64,000 bases of DNA, from assembly GCF_008831285.2 (NCBI RefSeq), contig NC_045145.1, positions 18,182,040 through 18,246,039 on the forward strand, read 5' to 3'. Below the pieces are notes generated by a model that saw nothing but the letters and a program-made list of their open reading frames with translations, ran no database searches and was not told where the DNA came from. The translations under genes were made by a program, and so were the position numbers. Every line of letters starts with the position of its first letter. Position 1 is the first letter of the stretch. The stretch comes from Nymphaea colorata (Eukaryota; Streptophyta; Magnoliopsida; Nymphaeales; Nymphaeaceae). Positions 1-12,900 of the stretch are shown here, one piece after another.

Positions 1-1970
1 GAAAGTGTGCGTGGTGAATTCCATCCATTAATTCGAAGAAGAATCAAAATCAGGAGGAAACTACAAATTGGGTCTTGATTATTTTAGCAGAATGGCGGGT
101 CAAAGGTGGCAGTGTGGTCGGCAACTCTGCACAAAGATTCGATCATGGTGGCCGCCAAGGAACGAGTCCAACCTTTTTCTGCTTTCTTTCCACGCACCCT
201 CCCACCTCTCAATCTCTTCTTTTGGGTCAAAATTGGCCAAGGAGAATTCTTGGCAAATAAAACGGAAAGCGAAACTGAGACAAAGGAAACGTTTGAATAG
301 CTGAAACTAAATACTCGGACATCAGAATGCCGAGTATTTAGTACCGGACACTTTTTGTTGTGGAATTTTCCTTTCACCTTCCATCAATATCCCAACTTAT
401 TTCATTTTCTATAACTTTTGTTCGAGATATTTTAGTTTCATGTTTGTTTGTTTGTTCATACAACTTAAAAACTAATAAATTTTTTTCCTTTTCTTCAGAA
501 AACGATAGAAAACCATTTGTGCATGTCAATTGTCATGTTCTTGTTCCATTATATATTCTTGGTAAGGGAAAAGTGCGGTTTGTTGGATCTAAAATATATT
601 ATGAGAGCAAATTGAGTTTTCATAATGCCAAAACTTGGTCACGTTGATTACGTCCATATGGTTACGTTTTGCATAAGAAAATATATAAATGGAAGCGAAA
701 CGAGTGCGTGTTCTTGACTTGTAGAAACACCTCGTCAATCCAACCTACAAGGCACGCAATTTTCGAAATTCTATCATTTCAAGAAAAGTATGTCATCTTT
801 GAGGGCATTATCTGATCCATATTTGAGGGCAAAACAGGAAGCCCGATAATATGACTTTTTGGAGCGGGCCTGCGGATCTGCTGACCAGGTCCAATCGGCC
901 TCACCGTCGTCACCGCAAACCAGAACAGAAAAGTCAACCGATAAAAAAAAAAAAAAGGAAAATCGATATGATCTCAAAAAAAAAAAAGCATAAATATTTT
1001 GTAATATTGATGCCCTTTCGAAACATTTAAAGTTTATAATCGGTACTTACAAATACTTTTCTTTTAACAAGAAAAAGAAAAAAAAAAAGGACGATTTCCA
1101 AATTATCGTGAGGGACACTCTGGGAATACCGATAATGTTGGGGGACATAACCGGCAAAAGGAAAGTGGATAAGGCTTGGGGGGTTTGTTGGTTGAACGAA
1201 CAAAAGCGAGGAGTCTTCGTCAACGTGACCATCTTCATGTGCCACGTGTCAACCATCTGGAAGCTTCTCAACTCCTTCCGTGGACGCGATCTCGTACACG
1301 AACCAACGGCTCCCGGGAATCCTTAACCCCCACAAGGACCCGGATGCCCCCGCTCCCCACCACACCGACCATGAACTTGGCCGAATTATCATAATTGCCA
1401 TGCCCCATCCAATGCCCAGCCGCATGGCACCCTATAGCATGGGAATAACACATTACTTTCGTCTGGTATCTTCTCTTCGACGCCAAAGAAACGTTTATGG
1501 TGTGGAATCTTGACAATCTCAAATGTGCGAACAAATGGGAATAACTTTTATATTTGAAAATTTTATATGATGTGTGTTTATATTTGAGCTGATTTAGTAA
1601 CTCATTTTGTAGTTGGTAACCATTTTGACACGTATTGCGAACCAAAATCGAAACCAGTTTGCTGTTCAACTTTCGACCAGATCATGGCGAATGGAGAAAC
1701 TATTGAGCCTCTCAAACGTGCAAGGCTGGACTCGAGCTCCAGCACGGCACCAAGAAAGCGGTGGTGGTTTGGAGATAAGCTCGACGTCTAAGGGCAGTTG
1801 TGGAGACAGTGGTTGATCTTCAACAACCCAACGGCTCCACGACATCGGCCTGTGGGTGTAGAGCGAGAGAAGAGGCGTTCCCCAACACACCTTCCTTCCG
1901 CTTGCCGCCAACGCGATGTTCACAACAAACTCGTGCCCCCACCCTCTGTTCGACCGAGACTGCAACCCCA
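1..1970. other. Left-edge intergenic region, no gene recognised
   Basis: Short open frames occur here on both strands, but none shows a recognisable domain, codon bias or splice structure. Visible elements are a 13-bp perfect inverted repeat at 306-342, several A-runs (about 940-990 and 1070-1090), and a G-box core CACGTG at 1243-1248 inside gccacgtgtc. The right part is the upstream region of the small gene at 2082. No function is assigned. Confidence 0.6.
306..342. repeat. Perfect 13-bp inverted repeat (hairpin)
   Basis: The left arm actaaatactcgg (306-318) and the right arm ccgagtatttagt (330-342) are exact reverse complements separated by 11 bases. It could be a hairpin in RNA or DNA, or the fused ends of a deleted inverted-repeat transposon. 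No rho-type or poly-U context supports a terminator role, which would not be expected in a plant nucleus anyway. Confidence 0.8.
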
Positions 1971-1978
1971 TATATAAA
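1971..1978 (+). promoter_or_regulatory. TATA box for the small gene at 2082
   Basis: The sequence tatataaa (within ccccatatataaacagacc) is a consensus plant TATA box. A start of transcription about 30 bases downstream would give a 5' leader of roughly 80 bases before the ATG at 2082. That leader carries a purine-rich (GAA)n stretch at 2058-2080. Confidence 0.6.
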
Positions 1979-2081
1979 CAGACCTTCTCACCAAATCTGG
2001 ATGGTGGTGGGTGGCCTTCTTTTGAATTTGCTGAAAAGGAAGAGGTAGCGGACGAAGCAGAAGAAGAAGAAGAAGAGGAGA

Positions 2082-2303
2082 ATGGAGCAGTGGGAGAACG
2101 CAGAGGGAAGGATCGAGTCGGAGCGCCCTGCAGTTCACAGCCAAGTGAGGAGAATCAAGCTAGAGGATGAGAACATAGCCGACGAGCGAAGATCATCGCG
2201 GCCGACGCTGGAAATCAGGCACGGCCTGCCGGCTTACAGGCGCCGGATCTCGCGGTCTCCGTTGGGCAGAGCAGGGATTGCCATCCCCGTCGGTGATTCG
2301 TAG
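2082..2303 (+). CDS. Small basic protein of unknown function (73 aa)
   Basis: An uninterrupted 73-codon frame begins at an ATG just after a (GAA)n leader and about 110 bases below a consensus TATA box. The product is hydrophilic and rich in Arg, Glu and Ser. It has an acidic/basic middle (RRIKLEDENIADERR), a Pro/Arg-rich end with RRRISRSPLGRAG, and no signal peptide or membrane segment. The coding stretch is more GC-rich than its surroundings, which supports a real gene. I do not recognise a family with confidence. The Ser-Pro and Arg-rich tail could be a phosphorylated or nuclear-directed segment, but that is inference. An intron in the 3' leader or a longer spliced form cannot be excluded. 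Confidence 0.55.
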   Translation: MEQWENAEGRIESERPAVHSQVRRIKLEDENIADERRSSRPTLEIRHGLPAYRRRISRSPLGRAGIAIPVGDS

Positions 2304-3855
2304 CAGCAGCTGCTTGCGTTGGTACTGCTCGTTCCTTCAAATCAGGTCCCTATATTTATGTGACTGATTCTTCTAGGTGTAGACAGAGATGAGTTCTTAG
2401 GTTCTCATGTACTGGGCACCGCTGGTTTGGGCCATCCTTCGTGGCTTTTCTCGGACGGGTGCCATTAGATGATAGCTGGCAGAGGTTTTGTACATAGACA
2501 ACCATGTTATGACATGCTTATTATAGCAATATGGATCAGAGGTTTTAATATGTTAATGGGTACTCGTGGATTTTTGTTCAGCTTGGTCATGTATATCTTA
2601 TTCAAATATTCAGCAGGTCATAGATCACACAGAGCATCAAATTTATCATCTATCAAGGTACAACAGGAAAACGAATAAGCATTCGTTTTCATGCGACTGG
2701 TTCACGATTAGGGATATAGAAAACCCTCGTGAATTGGGAAGACCAGCCCTGATTATTCAACTTAAGAACAGCAGAGTTGATAAAAAGGAGGGGAGGGATG
2801 ATGGTGTGGTTTGGATGACAGCTTAAAACCAGGTTTTAAAGCAAAATCTCGTTTTGCCTTCAAAAAACAATTTCGTACATGTTTCGATGACATGAAAATT
2901 GGTTTTGCCAAAACCCAATCTTCACAAAACCTGATTTTCATAAAGAGCCTGAAAAACCTGCCTCCCCCAAGCTTTTCAAAAAAAACTGATTTTGTCCCCT
3001 TCAAGTCTTCGTCTTATCATGTAAACATCCAAACCATGTTTTCAAAATTTGGTCTTTAACCAAGCCTTCACTGTCATGTTTGTGTGAATGGAAACTCATA
3101 TTGCCAGGAGACTAAGAAGCTAATAACCAATAAAGGTCTGTTTTTAAATATTAAACAAATCTCACCGTGTATATGTGTGTGTACAAGAGTGCACGGTGGT
3201 GCATATTTCGACAGTTTTGCGTTGAATATTCCAATCAAAATAGGTGAAGAGTTCTCCCTTTTCGAGGCTTGAGAAATCAAAGGTCTCAAATTTGCAGAAA
3301 CGCTTGAAACTCAAGAAAGACATGCTTCTGTATTAAATGCAGAACAGTAGCCCTACACTAGTTGATTTGCAGCAAATAGACCATGGCGAACACATGCAAA
3401 GATCAGATTTTACCAAGTAAGATCAGGGAACACCTAGTTTCATGCTGTCCGTATTCCCATTTCCTCTCTTTCTCTCCCCAGTTTAGTGTATGAATATTTT
3501 GTTCCTACACTCGTTTGAGTATCATTTTCATCCATCTGGTACCCTCACTCGCCTTTTTTATGCATGCTTTTACCGCGCATGAGGTATCTTGAACAGCCTG
3601 TCTTGTTCCTTTTGATCGCTTATGAAAGGTACTTCACTCGCTTGATCGTTGAGAGGTTCTTCCTCTGAGTGACAGATATATACCCTAAACAACAAAATAA
3701 AACCGCGGTGCATGGAAGGGACGATCCGAATAAACAGAACAACAAAATAAATCAGCAGTACGTTGAAGGAACGATCCAAACATACAGAACAGGCCATAAA
3801 TTGATTCTCTATTGCATCGTAGCAAGAAAAATTCCAACTGTCCAGGGATTGAGCT
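2304..3855. other. Intergenic: 3' flank of small gene, MITE candidate, 3' flank of SET gene
   Basis: No gene is recognised. Positions 2304 to about 2700 are probably 3' untranslated and flanking sequence of the small gene. About 2806-3060 is a candidate short inverted-repeat transposon. Roughly 3570-3855 is probably 3' untranslated sequence of the minus-strand SET gene, whose stop codon lies at 3856-3858. Confidence 0.5.
2806..3060. mobile_element. Candidate MITE-like inverted-repeat element
   Basis: The left end (tggtttggatga, near 2808) and the right end (acatccaaaccatg, near 3024) are inverted relative to each other. The interior is short and non-coding and repeats the theme ggttttgcc/aaaacc in both orientations. 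A distantly similar stretch with gcatttggata lies at about 52240-52520. No clear target-site duplication was found, so this is tentative. Confidence 0.35.
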
Positions 3856-6800
3856 TTAAGCAGAGTTGGCACCTTTTTCATTGGATAACGTATTTACTTT
3901 TCTTGTTAATTCTCTCATCACGTCACTGATCAATGTTTTCTTTCTCAGCCGGAACTGGATTGCCAGTTTCATGGAACTAGATATGGTACCTTTCAACAAT
4001 GACTCGTCCTCCATGATCTTCGTGGGGAAGTGTCCAAGTGCTATCACACACAAAGCAATAAGAGTCCGAAGCGTGAAGATTTCGTTAGATAGGCCCAATG
4101 GAGCTTTTGTTGAAAGCAATTGCAGAGTGCTCAAGTTGTGTTTCTCAACAACATCCTTATCATTCCCCAAGAGTATTCTTATCGCAGCTAATAAGCGGCC
4201 ATCAACAACATCTGGGCCCCCCAGAGTTACCTGCAACAGAAAATCACATTGATGGGTTGCTCCATAGTCATAGAAAGCAAAGCCATGTTTATTAGTTAGC
4301 AGCACGAAAGGACCTTGAGATCGGCACCATCTCCTTCTAAATTTAGAAGCCGCAATAAATCATCCTGCCATGGTGTAGGAGAAGAAAAGTTAGGAGACTG
4401 TAGTCCTGCTGCCATGCTTGCAGCATCAAGTAGAACTCCATCGTATTTAAGCTCGATAGTGTCGTATGGATTTTCTGGAATTACAAATCCATAATCCAGG
4501 AGTAGTAGATCGTTGCATAGATCACCATAATTCAACAACACTGAATAACCCCGCTGTATCTGCTCTTTGGATACTACCTGCATATGCACAGCGGGAATCA
4601 TTGAAACATAAAGGCAAGAAATAAACACCAGATCCATTTTAGTAAGAACATAAGGCGAATACTCTAGATTCCTATCAAGCATGAACTCAGTGCAAGGGCA
4701 GAAAATAGAGGATTGATGTCAGAAATTGAAAACACTATAAGTGAAGTAGTACCAAAAAAAAAAGGCTCATAATATTAGCAGGAAATAGAAGGCGTTCAGT
4801 ATCAGGTGCTCTTGTTTTATTGACATGTTTATCACAAATACAGTTACTCAGAGATTGTTGAATTCTTTAGACTTCAATGTTGTTGAAAACAGGAAAAACC
4901 TGAACTGAGATCTTCAAATGGATCATCCCATGCAGCAAGTATTGTGTTTCAATTTAAACTTTAAACATAACACTTTTAGTGCAAAAATGTTCTAATAAAG
5001 CTGTATTCTGTTGGTCAAGAAAGAAACCTAGTATGAACATATAATCTTGCCAATGCTAATGAACAATGCAACAGGGTCATCTTAACAGCGCAAACTTTAC
5101 ATAATGAACAGACTGGAACGAAAAGAAATTACTAAGACACACTCATGAGCAGTACTGAATCAATATTTCCCAACCTAAATCACATGGACTTGCCAAAAAA
5201 CATTGCCAAAAATCAACCTGGGTACAGCAACTAGCGATTTTTTTCTTCTTTCACAGAATCGTTAATAAAATGATAGTTTGTTAATAGTTATTTGAAAATT
5301 TCTCTGTCTCACCTTGCTGACATAGTTGTCAACAAGGCGATACTTCAACTAGACACACAAGAATCACAAATAATAGCTGAAAGTCACCCAAAATTTATAA
5401 TTGATAGTCATGATTATGATGTTGCTATTTACAGTTAGAGGTGAAACGTCTGGATAACTTAAGAAAAGAAATTTAGGGAACGGTCTTCGTCAGTGCTTCT
5501 CTTTTCAAAGAGATTAAATTGAGTTATATAATCAGAAATTCTGTTGAGAAGAGTATGGTGGATGGAGATGGTCACAAAACAAAAAGAACTAGGAAAGAAA
5601 AGAATAATAACAGAAAAGTAATAAACATATTTCACAAACAGGTACATAAAAAAATGAAGATAAAAAGAGATACAATAGGAAATTCACTTCGGTCATAGGG
5701 TATACACTCAAGGTACCATACAAAAAAAAGTCAAGCACACAAAGCGAAAGCTGAAGAGGAATCACACCTTAACTATTGCTTCTGGACTTTTGTTATCTTG
5801 TTCCTGGATGATTTCAGCATTAGGTTCAAAACTATGGTTGCACATATCAATAAGAGGAAGAAGCATTGGGATATCACTTTTTGAGCCATGTGGCAGAGCT
5901 TTGCCATGCAATCGGAATGCCCTAGTTGAGACAGCCGCCATGGCCCAGCCAAGAGCAGAAGCATCAACATCTTGACCTCTGAAAGGATGATTCCTGAAAG
6001 AAACGTCCTCAAGTGTCTGTTTGACTACTTTCTCAAAATCAAGTAGAAATCTGCATCTTTTATTAACCTGTTACGAATCAGGTTGGTTAGAATAGAACAA
6101 GTGAATCTGTCTTTCTATGTTCTCTACATAGACATTTCTGATTGAATAGACAAAAGATTCAACTGCATCTGGTTCGGAATTTTAAAGAGGAAAAAAGTAA
6201 TAATTCACTTTCAAGAACTGCAAAAAAGATTGTGAAACACCAAAACTTATCTTTGAGGCATCTATGACCTTAAATCTACCGCACATGATAAGATTAATTT
6301 TCACTTTATGCATAAGTCCAAAAAATATACCTGGTGAACAATTGGAGCATACTGCAGATTCTTTATCTCATCCCCTGAGAAGAAAATAGGTGTGCTAAAT
6401 GCTTCAGGCAAATTACTAATGTATGGCCACCAGAATGATCCCACGGTTGCCCTTTCTTGAAGAAGTCTCAATCCCAATTTTAACGCCCAGAGCTCCTCTG
6501 CCAATGCTCCAAATAAGGCCTCATTTTATTCTAAAGAAAAAGAATCAGACTGACCTAACATGACAATGAAGCCACAAAAGAAAAACTAAGCTATCAGGAA
6601 TTCATCGCCACAAATAAGACATCCAAGAAATCTGAAGAGTAAACTGAAAAATTCATGCCAAATTTAGACTTTAGGTCACCGTATGCTAGAGGGTTTCCAG
6701 GTTTACGTTCACATGCTTAATTAGGAATTAATTATGAACACTGAATTATCAGCCCGTCAATCATCTAAGAATACAAGCAAATCTTTTATACTTCCAGCAG

Positions 6801-8237
6801 GCACATCGGCTCTTCAAGTCCCGATACTGCATTAGCATGAAGCAAATAAAAGTAGACCACCTAAATGCTGTAAGTGGTAAAACAGTAAGAGAGACTTGAA
6901 TAATAAAATATGACAACACAACCATTTTCCCATAAAAAATAGTGACAAAGATGTGCGTAATTGATTTTGTAGAGTCAACATAGTTGCTGAATTGTGATGC
7001 TTAGGTAGGAATTCACAACTGCTTGAAGAACATCCCGATTTTTTTCGGAAAGGTTGAAACCGAAAGAAACATGTTTTCCAATAAAAATTAGTTTTTCTTT
7101 TCTACCCTTAGCAAATGGATCGTGATTTCATTTACATACGTTAATGGGCTGTATAGATGCCTCATCTTGGACGTTTTTCCAGCACAGATTGACTTTAAGA
7201 ACTGAAAATGAATCACTCTGCGAATGATAGAGCCTTTGTTGGCACACCGTGTCAAAAATAAGCTACATAGTAATGGAATGAACTGCAGGTGCAAATCGAT
7301 GGCAACAGGAGCTTCAGAACTTTGGTACTCCAAAGCCATAAGAGCAGGAAAATTATGCTTCGGTATGCATACTCAGCATATCATTTCTTGCTCCCCTACA
7401 GCCTTTTTCTCATGATGGGAAGACTGTTCACCTAAAATTCTCGACTTGCTGGGGCACCTTCCACATCCCACTTCAATGGATGCTGGAGGTTTCGTATTAG
7501 CAACAGAAAGCATACACGCCTTTAATGGAATCGCATTGCGTTTCATATCACGTAGCTGCACTGAATTTTATATGCCGGCATAGACTTAAAACATATCACA
7601 AGAATATTTTCGCTTCAATCCCTTGAGGCTTGAGTGTCAATCTTATCATCCCTTTAAGTAAAACGATCTCCTCTCTGTAATTGCACAATTCTTACAGAAA
7701 TAACAAAATAAAACCTCCTGATGAATAAATTTATGATAATTGTATGACGACCATGATATGAACAACGAAGTATGGTTAAGTAGGGAATCCACTCTCAAAC
7801 TCTTGATGATGTACCAGCAAACCACCAATCAATTACCATCTCAAAGAATGCTGCAACAGATAAAGGCGTATACCAGGCACTTTCGAAGCAAGTTCGATGA
7901 GAAGAGCGTGTGAACCATCTCGAGCGGACTCGGGAGGGTCGAAGGAGAGAGGAAGATGAGTGGGGAGCCTAATGAGATCAGAACCGCTTGAGATTTCCTC
8001 GGAGGCGATCAAGTCCAGGCCAGTAGAAGAATGGCCGCCACTACCAATCCTCAGACTCTGGTGCACGAAACCTCCTTCCCTCCTTACCCAACTCACCAGA
8101 TCAAGTGGGCGAGGAACTAGACGTGAAGAGAGCGATGCAGAGACAGTGGTGAGCTTCCGACGGCCGAAATGTGGGGCGATGATCGAGGAAGCCATCGCCA
8201 CCACCACCATTTTTTTAACTCCGGAAGGAACAACCAT
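3856..8237 (-). CDS. SET-domain protein, Rubisco LSMT-like methyltransferase family
   Basis: Five exons join in phase: 8237-7874, 6497-6331, 6067-5768, 4577-4314 and 4230-3856, giving 489 aa. The N-terminus is rich in Ser and Arg and could be an organellar transit peptide. The split SET domain follows: LDLIASEEISSG starts it in exon 1, MCNHSFEPNAE in exon 3 holds the NHS cofactor-binding motif (Asn254-His255), and LLNYGDL (about 291-297) with LLDYGFV in exon 4 close it. Exon 5 matches the Rubisco LSMT substrate-binding helical domain. Relatives methylate lysines on Rubisco large subunit or plastid aldolase; the substrate of this branch is not known to me. Family length is usually 470-515 aa. 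An internal Met at residue 10 or 15 is an alternative start. The closest relative I recall is the Arabidopsis At1g24610 type. Confidence 0.9.
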
Positions 8238-9985
8238 GCTCTATGATACTTTTATCCGTTCATGCACACAACCAACCGCGAGGGGAAGAGAGAGAGATGG
8301 AGAGGAAAGCAGATTAAGCCTGGACTGGTTATTGAGTAAACCTCTGTAGGTTCCCCTTTCAAGCCTGGGGTTAATCTTCTTATTCAGACCCATTCTTTAC
8401 CGGATACGATGTTGGGGGCCTTTCGTTTGTATGTTTCGACCAAAGACTTTGCAGGAACCGGAGCGGTGACCACCATGGCCTGCGAAGACCGGAGACGCCC
8501 TACCCTCTTATGGGATAACACGGGAATAGCCCTCAACTCTAGCCGATTTCTTGAAGAAATTATTATCTAAACCGTAGGTGCTGAGGTATAATTCAGAAAT
8601 TTGTCTCCGTGAATATCAAAATAAACATTTCAGATCTGAAATGTGTAACTTTTTATAGTACAACTGTATTATGTCCGAAATCTGAAAGCCGTGAATAACA
8701 CCGCTTCGGAGCTTCCAGGGGCGCACCACACATATAAGTAGGCAGTGGACAGGTCGAAATCTTCACTAAGCAATGTCCATGTAAATTGAACGCATGGACC
8801 ATATGCCAGCCAGATGAACTTGTGTTGTTAGGCAGACTAAGTAATGAATAGGAAACATTAGTGTCTGGCCTTTTCAAGCACAACCGAAGAATAATCTGGT
8901 TTGGGTTTACCTGATCTGATTTCCCTTCAAAAGGCCAGTTTTGAGTTTGTTCTTTATTGCCATCCTCCCTTCATGCCTCCATTAGGAATCCCCTCAATAC
9001 AGTCAAAACAGGGGAAGAAAACAGCAGACTTTGTCTCCGTCCTTACAAATATAGGCAACACGTCTACAGTATTTCAGTATCTTTCTCAAGCATTGAGGTT
9101 TAATCCGAATACGTAACTGTAACGCTGACTTTAACGAAGCAAAAGGAAGGGGGTAAAATTACATGGACGTCTTATTTCTGTCCTGCCAACGCAGAACATC
9201 ACACCAACGAAAAAATTAGATTGCAAAGAGCACCAAGATTATTAATTACAAACACTCGTGCAGCTTTTCAGCTACAGATTCGAGCAACCGCAAGTTTCAT
9301 TTGCCGTTGACGGCAGAGTTGCATATCAGTCTAAGAGGAATTGCATGAAGATTGAAGGTGCAAGAGGCCCAAACTAATCGGACTCATGTAGCTAGACTGA
9401 GTAGCATCAGCCGCAGCCAAAAAATTCGGGACCCCTTTAGCTGTAGCCTATCCATTTGCAACCCCATCTCTTGAAAGCAGTGGAGATTCAAGGACGGAAA
9501 AATCGTTCTATGCTTAAGATGAAAAAAATCGTAACCAGCTACCGAAATGACATGCAACAAAGATCAAAGCTAGCGTTTATCAATTGCCCGTCGAGACTAG
9601 TGTAAGCAGTAACATAACGACAGTGCCGCGATGCCTACATATATGCAGCATCAAACGGCGGAATATCAGACACCAAGGCCCTTTTGTTCTCCAAGGAGCA
9701 AAAATAACAAATAAGTACTTTTCCGATAGAACATCACAACATTCTTGTATCACATATAAACGGATATGTTACACAATTCCAAAAACCGCCAAAAGTGATG
9801 TGCGAAATCCACGGGAAATTAGCGGGATGAAGATTTGCATAAGGTATACAAATCGTACAGATGATGATGACATTGACAATCCATATAATAGCCAATCGGC
9901 TACTAGGTCCAGGTTTAGTTAATCTTTTGTCGTCGTTCCAGAAATGCAGGGTGGTGCTCATGTGAACGTTTTAAGAGATGTATCT
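8238..9985. other. Intergenic: SET-gene promoter side and CAP-G 3' flank
   Basis: Both flanking genes run on the minus strand, so this stretch holds the SET gene's promoter and 5' leader (from 8238 upward) and the CAP-G 3' untranslated region (below 9986). Open frames such as 9584-9922 (+) lie antisense to the probable CAP-G 3' end and show no domain. No TATA box is obvious near 8240-8350. Confidence 0.5.
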
Positions 9986-12900
9986 TCAGCTCTCATCAGA
10001 AGAAGATGATTCACTTGATGTTACTTCAGACTCTTCTTCGCTTGTTGACATCCCCAACACTTTACCCGTGATCCTTGCCATTGCTTCTGTTTTACTAGTC
10101 CGCTGAGAGCGAGTAGTAACTAGAGCAGGTGTCCTTGACGCCACGTTTGCTGGTAACGGTATATCCTCATCTGTTGATGAAGTGTCAATTTTAGTGTGCT
10201 TCTTTTTCACTGTTCTTGTTCTTGCTGCAGGAGTAGTAACATCAGATTTTGCTAGCGCTTCTACATCAAAGTCATCAAGCTCCAGCTTGCCTGTAAAGAA
10301 AAGGCTCAAGGTTACATATCTAGTAATATTATAGAATAATATTACAGCAAGTCGGATATAAACCTACCAAGCAGAATCTTGATCTGTTCACTTGAAAGTA
10401 AGCGATCTGGATCTTCATCTTGAGTTTTAAGGTGAGTCGCCATTGACTTCAAATCCTTCAGAACTTGGTTGTCAGATGTTATATATCCAACCATTTGATT
10501 CAGCAGCATCCGCATGAGTTTAAGAGCATCTTGCTGTGAAGGGCAGAATCTTAATGAAACAACTACTCTACATAATGCCAATATGTAAGATTTTCCTGCG
10601 GCAGTCCTCTTCACATGACACTTCAGCACCTAAATAATACATGAACAATAAAGTTACTGCATGAGGTCATTTTTTTATCAAAGAGGAAGAAATAGAGTTC
10701 AGAGATTGCAAAACAAACGTCAAGAAAAACTGCATCTCGATGGACTACCTCAACAGCAAGGCGAATAGCAAGCCCTTCCTCTCTGCTATCTATATCAAGA
10801 TGATCCAGATCCATGCCACTTCGGTTTCCTCCTGATTTGTCATTGCTACTCTCTTCCCCATTTTCTCCGGGGAATTTGTACAGAGAAGTCTGCATCATTT
10901 GCAGCATGAAGAGTGACACTTGAGTTGCACGCCTCCTCAGATTAGAAACCACTGTTGGCGCCCCACCAGGATTCCCGAACATCCCAGGCCAACTGGAGCG
11001 CATAACTGGGACAAATGCTTTTGAAATGCTCTTCTGTACATGAACATGAAATCATCAGTTTATTATTTGATTGGCACATCATATATTTTGACAAGGATGG
11101 CATTAAATTGATACGACAAGGTTGTACACTTGCCTTGTGGTTGGCAGAAAGTGCAGGAAATTGCTCAAAGAACACTGATAAACACTGTCTTAACCTGTCA
11201 ACATACGATACGCCAACTTTGCATGTTAGAGTACCAACAAGATAGCAAGAAATATAATCGTCACTCACCGAGGCAGCTTGGTTTCTTCACTAAAGTACAA
11301 TGTAATGAGTTTCTCCAGTATTAAGGGATGCATTGAAGCTGAAAGGCTTGGATAACCTTTACTCTGCAAAAGCATTTTTGCAAATCCTTCAGCCAGAACA
11401 CCTCCAACTGTTTCCAGTCCATCAATTTCTGTACACTCATCCCAGTCGTTTCTCTCAAGCCCAGAGTACAAAAGTTCGAGAATTCCACTCTTTGGGCTGC
11501 CATCATCGCTGGAGCTTTCATTGTTCTGATTTTCAGTGCCAATTTGCTCTGAGGAATTAAGCCCAACTGCTTTATCAACCTCCTCAGGACCATGCCACAT
11601 TGCTAAATCAAATAATGCCTTAGCAGCCACAATGGAAACGGAAGAGGGGCCACTAACAAATGAAAGCCTCAGTTGCTTCAGGACATCCTCTCTTGGCCTT
11701 CTCTCTAATAAGCCAAAAAGGCCAAGATTTCTAACTGCAGCTCTTTGAACATCCACGTGGATGTGCTTTGCCTGTCCATTAAATCAAGGATTTAACTCTA
11801 TAAACTGAAACCTTAAAGAACTTGAGGTCATGGTAATATTTCACTAAAATCTGCTAAAAGCATTGTTTTCAAACTATACTCACTGCTGGAAGAATCAGTG
11901 TCTGCAGCAATTCTGAAGGATTTATGGCTTTCCCTTGCAGGCAAAGAAGGGATCTTGCATTTTCCAGTAGCAAGCCAGTCACAGCAAGGCAATGCATCCA
12001 CTGCATGAAATCAGCATCCCTTTGCCGACAAGGACGAGCCAGCTCTTCAATAACACTGGTGACAACCTCCTCAAATTCTCCTGGTGAAGCGTGCACACAT
12101 TTTGCTAGCTCCGCTACTGCTTTAGCCCAATCTCTATCACCACCAAGATTTATGCCGTCACCAAGGACAACCTTGTTTCCATCTTCTTCATCAATTTCAT
12201 GCTCAAGTGGTGCATGCAACAGCTCCTGCACAAATTCGGCAGCAACTCTCCGGTTTGTAGTATCAGAAAAGTCTAGCATGACCCCAAGTAACAGCAGTTG
12301 CCTGGTTGAAAACCGATATGTCACTCCTGAAAAAGATTGTAAAGGGAAGATCATGAAAATGTTTTACAACATGAAAAGAAAAAAGTGTGTTAGAGTTGGA
12401 AAATCAAAACTGCGTAAGGAATTTTTTTTTGAAATGCTTATTCCAAGCTACAATTTGGCGGCTTGCCTGCATCTACATGTGATTTGATTAGCTTAACAAA
12501 GTCGGAAACAGTTGCAGGAAGAATCCTTTCCAAAAGCTCATTCCTGTCTGAAGCTTCTGCTGCATATACAACTGCTTCAGTACCTGTTGTTGCAGCAGCA
12601 TCACGTCCTCTTGTCTACAACCAAGTAACACAAAAAAAAAAGTCAAAATTTCGCACCACAAAATGCAAATAGTCAGAATTTATATTTCAAAGCTTTTAAA
12701 CTTTCAAAGTGCACACGGAACAATAAGGCTCACAAGTTGCCAAACCAATTGCACAACCCCAAAAACAAATGTCATAATTAGACCAATTTATGAACCTAAA
12801 AAAAAGCTTGTCATGAGGGCGCTCCCACATGCATAACAACACTAAGCCAATGCAGCAGCCAGTTTACAACATGCATGTGATAGATGAAAATATTTTCTTT

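Noticed and set aside
3866-4252. Plus-strand 128-codon frame across the SET gene
   Set aside because: It is antisense to exon 5 of the SET gene, whose minus-strand translation matches the LSMT substrate-binding domain. The plus-strand peptide matches nothing.
12465-12480. GT donor inside ...cacat|gtagat as the end of CAP-G exon 6
   Set aside because: Joining it to the next exon gives an immediate stop (GAG TGA). Only the GC donor 11 bases on preserves the conserved reading frame.
11924-12487. Plus-strand 187-codon frame within CAP-G
   Set aside because: It is antisense to CAP-G exons 6-7 and crosses an intron. The Ser-rich peptide is typical of a reverse-complement shadow.
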